Assembly (NCBI GenBank): GCA_965247525.1
Contig: OZ252015.1
Coordinates: 1 to 64,000 of the forward strand
Length of the DNA stretch: 64,000 nucleotides
Direction of reading: 5' to 3'
Source of the DNA: JAZKID01 sp965247525
GTDB lineage: Bacteria; Pseudomonadota; Alphaproteobacteria; Rhizobiales; UBA4765
The notes below the pieces were generated by a model that was not told where the DNA came from, ran no database searches, and worked only from the letters and a program-made list of their open reading frames with translations. Below are positions 58,485 to 64,000 of the stretch, in pieces; within the stretch, counting starts at the first letter, position 1; each line of letters opens with the position of its first letter. The position numbers and the translations under genes were made by a program.

Positions 58485-59333
58485 CTATTTAGATATATCA
58501 GCATAAACCTTTGCCATTGCTATGAAATCTTCAACCTGAAGCTGCTCGGCACGCTTCTGGGGATCAATATTCAAAGGTGCTAGCAGCTGCTCAGGCTCAA
58601 TATTCAAAAGTTTCAAGCTTTGCCGTAGCATTCGTCGTCTTTGCCCGAAGGCCGCTCGTGTGACGTCTTGCAATGCCCTCCGGGGCACATCGGCGCGGTC
58701 AGCCCGTGGCTGAAGATAAACCACCGAAGAAGTGATTTTTGGCGGCGGCACAAACGCTTCTTTTGGCACATCAAAAGCAAGATCGACATGGCAGAGCGCC
58801 TGCACGAGCACGCTGAGGCGCCCATAGACTTTGCTACCGGGCGGCGCGGTCATGCGCTCGGCCACTTCTTTTTGAAACATCAATGTCAGGCTTTCAAACC
58901 AGGGTGGCCACACTGTTTGCGTGAGCCAGCCGATCAGAAGCGGTGTCGCTACATTATAGGGCAGGTTGGCGATGATGCGGACCTTCTGGTTTTGAAGATG
59001 CGGTGCCGGATCATAGGTTAGTGCATCGCCTTCTACAATTTCAAGGCGGCCGGGATATGCAAGCGCAATCTCATGGAGTGCGGCAATCGCGCGGTGGTCT
59101 TTCTCTATTGCAATGACTTTTGCGGCACCCGCTGCCAAAAGCGCGCGTGTAAGGCCACCCGGTCCTGCGCCGACTTCAACAACGGTTATGCCAACTAGAG
59201 CACCGGCCACTTTTGCAATTTTTGTTGTCAGATTGAGATCAAGAAGAAAATTTTGACCCAAAGATTTTTTGGCATTGAGCTCATGCCGCGCAATCACATC
59301 GCGAAGGGGCGGCAAAGTGTCGATCTGGCTCAT
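58485..59333 (-). CDS. rsmA: 16S rRNA dimethyladenosine transferase
   Basis: Dimethylates two adjacent adenosines in helix 45 of 16S rRNA late in 30S assembly. The 282-residue KsgA family enzyme has KKSLGQNFLLDLNLTTKIA, the SAM-binding VEVGAGPGGLT (Gly55-Gly60), and the catalytic motif IIANLPYNVATPLL. The C-terminal ITSSVVYLQPR and FGQRRRMLRQSLKLL are typical. It overlaps pdxA by four bases, the conserved lpt-surA-pdxA-rsmA order. Confidence 0.96.
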   Translation of the reverse strand: MSQIDTLPPLRDVIARHELNAKKSLGQNFLLDLNLTTKIAKVAGALVGITVVEVGAGPGGLTRALLAAGAAKVIAIEKDHRAIAALHEIALAYPGRLEIVEGDALTYDPAPHLQNQKVRIIANLPYNVATPLLIGWLTQTVWPPWFESLTLMFQKEVAERMTAPPGSKVYGRLSVLVQALCHVDLAFDVPKEAFVPPPKITSSVVYLQPRADRADVPRRALQDVTRAAFGQRRRMLRQSLKLLNIEPEQLLAPLNIDPQKRAEQLQVEDFIAMAKVYADISK

Positions 59334-60319
59334 GACAGCTGCGCTGCCATTTCAAGTGCTGCGATAAGACTGTCAGCGCGCGCGATCCCTTTTCCGGCAA
59401 TATCAAGTGCAGTCCCATGGTCGGGTGACGTGCGCAAAAATGACAGGCCGATTGTCATATTGACGGCACTGTCAAAGGCGAGCGTTTTGACAGGGATCAG
59501 CGCCTGATCATGATACATCGCGATAACGGCATCATAGCTCGCGCGCGCGCGCTCATGAAACAAGGTGTCGGCGGGCAGTGGCCCGATCACATTCAGGCCA
59601 TTGGCGCGCAATGTTGTAATGGCAGGCGCAATGATATCAATTTCTTCGCGTCCCATCGTGCCCTGCTCACCGGCATGCGGATTTAATCCCGCAACAACGA
59701 TGCGTGGTGTGGCAATCTTGAACCTGTCACGAAGTGCGGTGTTTGTGATGGTGGTCACGTCTACAATGTCGGCTTGCGACAGATTTGCCGCAACATCTTT
59801 CAGCGGCATATGAATGGTCAGCGGCACAATTTTAAAGGCGTCGCAGGCCAGCATCATGACGGCGCGATTGTTTTGCTGTGTATGAAGTTTATCAAGATGG
59901 CCAAGAAATTCGGTTTGTCCCGGCCACTTAAAACCGTGTGGCGTCAGCGAGGCTTTTTGAACGGGATTGGTCACCACCGCTGCGTGTATCCCTTGTTGTA
60001 CATCTTCAACAGCGCGTGTGATCGCTTTAATGACAACAGCGGCATTGATGCTGTTGGCGTGCCCGGGCTCATCAACCACGCTTTCGTAAAGCGGAATCAC
60101 GGGGAGCGACGTTGAAAACAACGACTTGATATCACCACTCGAGGCATCGATGCACGGAATATCTAAACCCATCCGCTGCGCTGTTGCGCGCATAATTTCG
60201 ATGTCGGCGTAAAGCGCAAAAACAAGCTGCGATTTTTGGCGAAAGTGCGCCCAAGCTTTTAGTGCAAGTTCAGGCCCGATGCCACCAGGCTCACCCATTG
60301 TCAGCGCAAGGGATTTCAT
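59330..60319 (-). CDS. pdxA: 4-hydroxythreonine-4-phosphate dehydrogenase
   Basis: NAD-dependent step in pyridoxal phosphate synthesis. The 329-residue protein starts SLALTMGEPGGIGPELALKA and has TNPVQKASLTPHGFKWPGQTEFL (split at the conserved TNPVQK and HGFKWPGQTEFL), RIVVAGLNPHAGEQGTMGREE and AMYHDQALIPVKTL with a metal-binding histidine. The end TSPDHGTALDIAGKGIA is also family-typical. The ATG abuts the surA stop. Confidence 0.95.
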   Translation of the reverse strand: MKSLALTMGEPGGIGPELALKAWAHFRQKSQLVFALYADIEIMRATAQRMGLDIPCIDASSGDIKSLFSTSLPVIPLYESVVDEPGHANSINAAVVIKAITRAVEDVQQGIHAAVVTNPVQKASLTPHGFKWPGQTEFLGHLDKLHTQQNNRAVMMLACDAFKIVPLTIHMPLKDVAANLSQADIVDVTTITNTALRDRFKIATPRIVVAGLNPHAGEQGTMGREEIDIIAPAITTLRANGLNVIGPLPADTLFHERARASYDAVIAMYHDQALIPVKTLAFDSAVNMTIGLSFLRTSPDHGTALDIAGKGIARADSLIAALEMAAQLS

Positions 60320-61213
60320 CTAGCGACGGTCGATCTGCGCTCGCTGTTTCAGCTCTGTCAAAAGCCGCACAGACGCCTGATCGGCTTCTTTGCCCATCAA
60401 CTCGTTGCGCATTTCTGTTTTTGCGCCTTCTGCGCCCGACACTTCTTTTTTGCCGCACAGAACAATAAACTCATAGCCTTTGTCGGTGCGCTGGACAGAT
60501 GTCGCTTTACCTATTGCCGTATGCTCAAGCTCGTTGCGTGTGGCTTCGCTCAGATCATCGCTGTTGCGGCGGACAGGCGGGCGCACGGCGGCGTCTTTAA
60601 CCGCGACGGCGCGCTGGCGCGCTGAATCGCAGCCATTGATTGAATTGCGAAAGCTTTGCGCACGTGACGGCGCATCGCTTGCCGCATTAAAAACAATCGC
60701 CTGCATGATTTCATATTCATAAGCTTTGATTGTCGCAGGGTCTTTGCCTTTTTTCTTCAGCCCGTCGATAACATCTTGCTCGCGCACGTTAATGACACTG
60801 CGCGCTTTTGTCCGTACCACACGGCCCCAGCTGATTTGTGCACGAAGCCGCGCTTTTAATGTCGCTGCATCGACGCCCCGTTTTGAAAGTTCTTTGGCAA
60901 AAACGTCGGGCTCAGCCTTTGAACGTGCTGCAATATTTTTAAACGCTGTATCGACTTCCGCATCGGTTGCAATGACGCTTAGTTTTTTGGCTTCCTGCAA
61001 CTTGATCCGTTCTTCAATGAGCTCATCGACGGCGCCTGTCTTGCTGGCGCCTTGGCCGGAAAGCTTCAGAAGCGCTGCACGCTGGGCAACATCGAAATTG
61101 GAAATGGCCTCGCCATTGACTGTTGCCGCAATGCCTTGCTGTGCATTTGCGGCATAGGGCGCGGCACATAAAACCGAAACAAGAAAAACGAAGGATGTGA
61201 ATTTATGGGTCAT
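60320..61213 (-). CDS. surA: SurA-type periplasmic chaperone
   Basis: Chaperones outer-membrane proteins such as LptD. The 297-residue protein has a signal peptide ending PYAANA, then an N-terminal SurA chaperone domain (ATVNGEAISNFDVAQRAALL, DELIEERIKLQEAKKL). A C-terminal domain resembling a degenerate parvulin follows (EYEIMQAIVFNAASD to RTDKGYEFIVLCGKKEV). The canonical second parvulin domain is absent and the usual catalytic residues are not evident, so isomerase activity is doubtful. It lies between lptD and pdxA. Confidence 0.85.
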   Translation of the reverse strand: MTHKFTSFVFLVSVLCAAPYAANAQQGIAATVNGEAISNFDVAQRAALLKLSGQGASKTGAVDELIEERIKLQEAKKLSVIATDAEVDTAFKNIAARSKAEPDVFAKELSKRGVDAATLKARLRAQISWGRVVRTKARSVINVREQDVIDGLKKKGKDPATIKAYEYEIMQAIVFNAASDAPSRAQSFRNSINGCDSARQRAVAVKDAAVRPPVRRNSDDLSEATRNELEHTAIGKATSVQRTDKGYEFIVLCGKKEVSGAEGAKTEMRNELMGKEADQASVRLLTELKQRAQIDRR

Positions 61214-61291
61214 GGTTTCACCTAATCGCTACATACGATGAGTGCAAGCAAATATGGCAAAATAACAATCAATGAGCCCAAATGTGCAGGC

Positions 61292-63832
61292 CTAGTTTGC
61301 ATTGCCGATCTTTGTTTCAAACTGGCCGTCGCCAAGCGTGCGCAGGTTGAAACGCACCATGATCTGGCGCTGGGCTTCAATATCACCGTAATTTTGATAA
61401 TAGGTGCTGTAATCCAGCGAGACGGTGAAGCATTCGTCTGTGTATTTGACGCCTAATTTGTCGCTGACAAAACCCGGATCGTTAGACGCGTTCTGCAGGG
61501 AATAACGCCCGCCGCCATAGATCGACCATTGATCGCTTAGCGCATAGGAAATTTCAGAATTCACTTCTTCCAGATCGGTTTGAATTCCGAGATCAGGTTG
61601 TGCTGACCGGCGCACATACGCCGTGGACAGCGAGAATGGCCCATAGAACAGGCGGCTTTCTAGTTCGAAACGCTCCAGCGTCCAATCTTTCTGGTCGAAG
61701 CGCGCGCGGGCGGAAACATCGCCATACTTATTAGGCTGAACATAAAGCCGCGCCACATAATCTGAATCATCGTTTTGCAAGCCGCTATCAAGGCCGGTGC
61801 CATTAATATCAAGCGCGCCCTGAGAGAATGAATTCAAACCAGCAATCTGGAATGACTGGCCAAACAATGCACTGGCTTTGAAACCGGATGTGTCCTGAAT
61901 TGTGTATTGCGCGCCGGCATTCAAGCGCGTGCCACCTTCAAGGCGGTCATAGCCTGAAAATTTGTCAGCCTCGAACAGGTTCGTGTCATCGTAGACAAGG
62001 CTGTGCGCATCCTCGTTCGGAATTTCACCGATACTCGTTTCGTTCGGGCGCACGACAATCTGTGCGATGGGTTCGAACAAATGAGTGATCGTGCCCGTTG
62101 TGGCAACAAATGGGTAGCGATAGTCAAAACCAGCAGTTGGCATACCGCGAAAACGCACATCGCCTTCATTGGCAAGAAGGGAAGGAATGACAGTTGATAT
62201 TGCAATCGGTGTTGTCGCATCTGAAATAGGATTGCCGGGTGTTCCTGCCTCAATAGGGTCGAGCTGCGCAAAGCCCCCGCCCACACCAAAGCGATAAATA
62301 TCACCGCGCAAGGAGGCGAAGGGTGTAAAGCGCTGGCCAATGCCGTCCGTATATGTTTTGCGCCAGCTGCCTTGCAAGGAAAGGCGGGTGTAATCACCGG
62401 CAAAACCGGGGGTAATATATTTGCCTGTCGATGGCACTTGATAGCTCAGCTGCTCTTCGCGTGTGATCTGCGTCAAATTGCTGTCGATACGAAATTCGCC
62501 GCCAAAATATTTGTCGGCCATCGCTGTATTGTAATCAACCACAGGTGCAACGATAGGCTGAATGCCTTGGCGTTCGCGGTTGTCGGTGTTCAGGTCAACA
62601 AGTGTCTGAAAATAATAGCTGTGCGCATCGAAAAAGCTGCGCTCGCCTTTGCCTTGCAGATAAACAGTTGAGATCTGCTCTGTCTTGCCAAGATCAGCAT
62701 AGCCGTAATCTTTAAGATATTTGGCGTCGCTATCAAAGGCCACATCCCAGCCCACCGACCATTTGTCGGTGATGAGAAATTTGCCTTTCGACTGGACAGA
62801 CCCACGGAAATCTTTCGCACCGGGATCAGGGCCATATTGCTTGGCCGGCAGTGGTGAATTTGCCGGATTCTCGCCAAGGCCAACCTGATCCGGGTCGAAC
62901 TGGAAAATGCCGGTGAGGCGCACATCATAGCTGCCATTGGGAAGCGAATGGCGAAACAGAACATCATTGTGGATGCCCTGCGGTGTGATGAATGTCGGCG
63001 TGTAGGTGATGTCGTAGAACGGCGACAATGCGAAATAATAGGGTGTTGAAATGCCTGTGCCGACCCGCTTGTTATAATAAAAATTCGGGTTGAGAAAACC
63101 GCTTTTGCGTTTGACCGTTGAATCAGGTGTCCAGAAATAGGGTAGATACGCAACGGGCAGGCCAAAAAACTCGACCGTGGCGTCTTCGAAATAAATCGTC
63201 TGCTCTTTCTGGTTTGAAATGACGCGCGCCGCTTTGACCTGCCAGAGCGGCGGTTTTTCGGGATGTTTTTTACAAGGTTCGCAGGCCGTGTAGACGCCGC
63301 GATTGAACACGGTCAGGTTGCCGCCGCTACGCTCGGCGCTGTCGGCGGCAAGATGGGTGTTGTCGCTGCGCTCCAGGCGCAAAGTGCGGACAAAACCCTC
63401 GCTAAAGTTATCGGTCAGGTCGGCCTGATCGGAATAATAGACATTGCCTGTCGGATCTTTGATGCGCACATCGCCGGTCGCGTTCAGGCGGCGCGTGGCC
63501 TTGTTATAGGCAACATGATTGGCCACGACATTGTAACCATTGTAAAAAATCTGCACATGGCCGGTCGCCATCACCGTCTTGCTGTCATCGTCATAGACAA
63601 GCTCGTCAGCCTGCAACAGCATCTGTGCATTGGGGTCCGTTTTGAAGGGAACGCTTGTGGTGAGTGGTGCGTTCTGTCCAAGAGCCGGCAATGCGGGAAT
63701 AAGCGCAGCACCCACGGCTACTGAAAGCGCAAAAAGGCCTACGCCAGAACGCAGGATTTGCGAACAGCGAGCGGCTCTACGTCCAAAAATCAGGAGGTCC
63801 GCCCAAAAAAGGCGTCCCGGAGGGATACGCAT
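61292..63832 (-). CDS. lptD: LPS-assembly protein LptD
   Basis: Outer-membrane barrel that inserts lipopolysaccharide into the outer leaflet. From ATG 63832 (AGGAGG upstream) it is 846 residues. A signal region with an unusually long basic n-segment (about 30 residues) precedes the helix ending near PALPALGQ. The OstA jelly-roll domain follows (QADELVYDDDSKTVMATGHV), then the long barrel. Two cysteines in YTACEPCKKHPEKP and one in YTDECFTVSLDY are placed for structural disulfides. The start overlaps the lptG stop by one base. Confidence 0.94.
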   Translation of the reverse strand: MRIPPGRLFWADLLIFGRRAARCSQILRSGVGLFALSVAVGAALIPALPALGQNAPLTTSVPFKTDPNAQMLLQADELVYDDDSKTVMATGHVQIFYNGYNVVANHVAYNKATRRLNATGDVRIKDPTGNVYYSDQADLTDNFSEGFVRTLRLERSDNTHLAADSAERSGGNLTVFNRGVYTACEPCKKHPEKPPLWQVKAARVISNQKEQTIYFEDATVEFFGLPVAYLPYFWTPDSTVKRKSGFLNPNFYYNKRVGTGISTPYYFALSPFYDITYTPTFITPQGIHNDVLFRHSLPNGSYDVRLTGIFQFDPDQVGLGENPANSPLPAKQYGPDPGAKDFRGSVQSKGKFLITDKWSVGWDVAFDSDAKYLKDYGYADLGKTEQISTVYLQGKGERSFFDAHSYYFQTLVDLNTDNRERQGIQPIVAPVVDYNTAMADKYFGGEFRIDSNLTQITREEQLSYQVPSTGKYITPGFAGDYTRLSLQGSWRKTYTDGIGQRFTPFASLRGDIYRFGVGGGFAQLDPIEAGTPGNPISDATTPIAISTVIPSLLANEGDVRFRGMPTAGFDYRYPFVATTGTITHLFEPIAQIVVRPNETSIGEIPNEDAHSLVYDDTNLFEADKFSGYDRLEGGTRLNAGAQYTIQDTSGFKASALFGQSFQIAGLNSFSQGALDINGTGLDSGLQNDDSDYVARLYVQPNKYGDVSARARFDQKDWTLERFELESRLFYGPFSLSTAYVRRSAQPDLGIQTDLEEVNSEISYALSDQWSIYGGGRYSLQNASNDPGFVSDKLGVKYTDECFTVSLDYSTYYQNYGDIEAQRQIMVRFNLRTLGDGQFETKIGNAN

Positions 63833-64000
63833 TACCCGTCCTCCTGATGAAGGAGTATCGTGAGACCAGTTAACATTGCGACAACGACAGGAACCCATGC
63901 GGCGGGAACGACCCCAATCAATCCCGACCGGCCAAACTGCTTGGCGATTTCAAGCGTTAGATAAAGCAGAAAGCCGGCGCCGATACCACCCAAAATAAGC
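63832..64000 (-). CDS. lptG: LPS export permease LptG, C-terminal part
   Basis: The last 55 residues of LptG, the inner-membrane permease of the LptB2FG exporter. They read LILGGIGAGFLLYLTLEIAK, continue with FGRSGLIGVVPAAWVPVVVA and end LLHQEDG, the family's final helices. The N-terminal part lies beyond base 64000. The stop TAA and lptD start form TAATG, so the permease and the outer-membrane assembly protein are coupled. lptF probably precedes it outside the window. Confidence 0.9.
   Translation of the reverse strand, partial: LILGGIGAGFLLYLTLEIAKQFGRSGLIGVVPAAWVPVVVAMLTGLTILLHQEDG

Noticed and set aside
1..64000. tRNA, rRNA, CRISPR arrays, insertion sequences or prophage genes
   Set aside because: None was recognised on either strand. 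This was by reading only; a tRNAscan or covariance-model search would be decisive.

Overview
The window is a stretch of bacterial chromosome from an alphaproteobacterium, mid-GC by eye and gene-dense. Supporting traits are adk between secY and rpsM, a dedicated ATP12-type F1-ATPase chaperone, an AapJQMP-type amino-acid transporter, DUF2865 and DUF6314 proteins, a class II DAHP synthase, and the lptG-lptD-surA-pdxA-rsmA gene order. The family or order cannot be fixed from the sequence alone. No tRNA, rRNA, CRISPR array, prophage or insertion sequence was recognised.

Layout. Bases 1-9904 hold the end of the S10 operon and the spc and alpha operons (rplP to rplQ, with secY, adk and rpoA), closed by a strong terminator at 9908-9936. 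From 9985 to 16727 a tightly overlapping forward run follows: a DegP/HtrA protease, a DUF6314 protein, rarA, crcB, an RluA-type pseudouridine synthase, ATP12 and the propionyl/acyl-CoA carboxylase beta chain. A short intergenic stretch holds a 40-residue membrane-protein gene and a hairpin repeat. Between cysS and gltX (both reverse) sits a forward cluster of three small secreted proteins of unknown role. Then come nadE and a LOG-family protein (reverse), followed by an Atm1-type exporter overlapping psd and pssA (forward, phosphatidylethanolamine synthesis), metC (reverse), and aapJQMP (forward). The region 33-45 kb mixes metabolism (sseA, an SDR, class II DAHP synthase, pccA), DNA functions (recO, parC) and orphan genes, including an AT-rich 588-codon gene.

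Bases 45744-52908 carry a complete SUF iron-sulfur assembly operon (NifS-like desulfurase, sufB, a cupin, sufC, sufD, sufS, sufT, sufA). The rest of the window is mostly on the reverse strand: a diguanylate cyclase, an RhlE-type RNA helicase, a small membrane protein, parE, an orphan gene with its own terminator, and the outer-membrane and ribosome-maturation cluster rsmA, pdxA, surA, lptD, lptG (partial).

Most of the window is housekeeping. The least explained parts are the secreted cluster with a duplicated signal segment (18644-20510), the cupin inserted in the SUF operon, the compositionally mosaic gene at 39748-41514, several genes below 60 codons, unusual terminal extensions on ribosomal proteins L5 and L15, and repeated tail-to-tail overlaps of convergent genes. 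No clearly new multi-gene system could be demonstrated.
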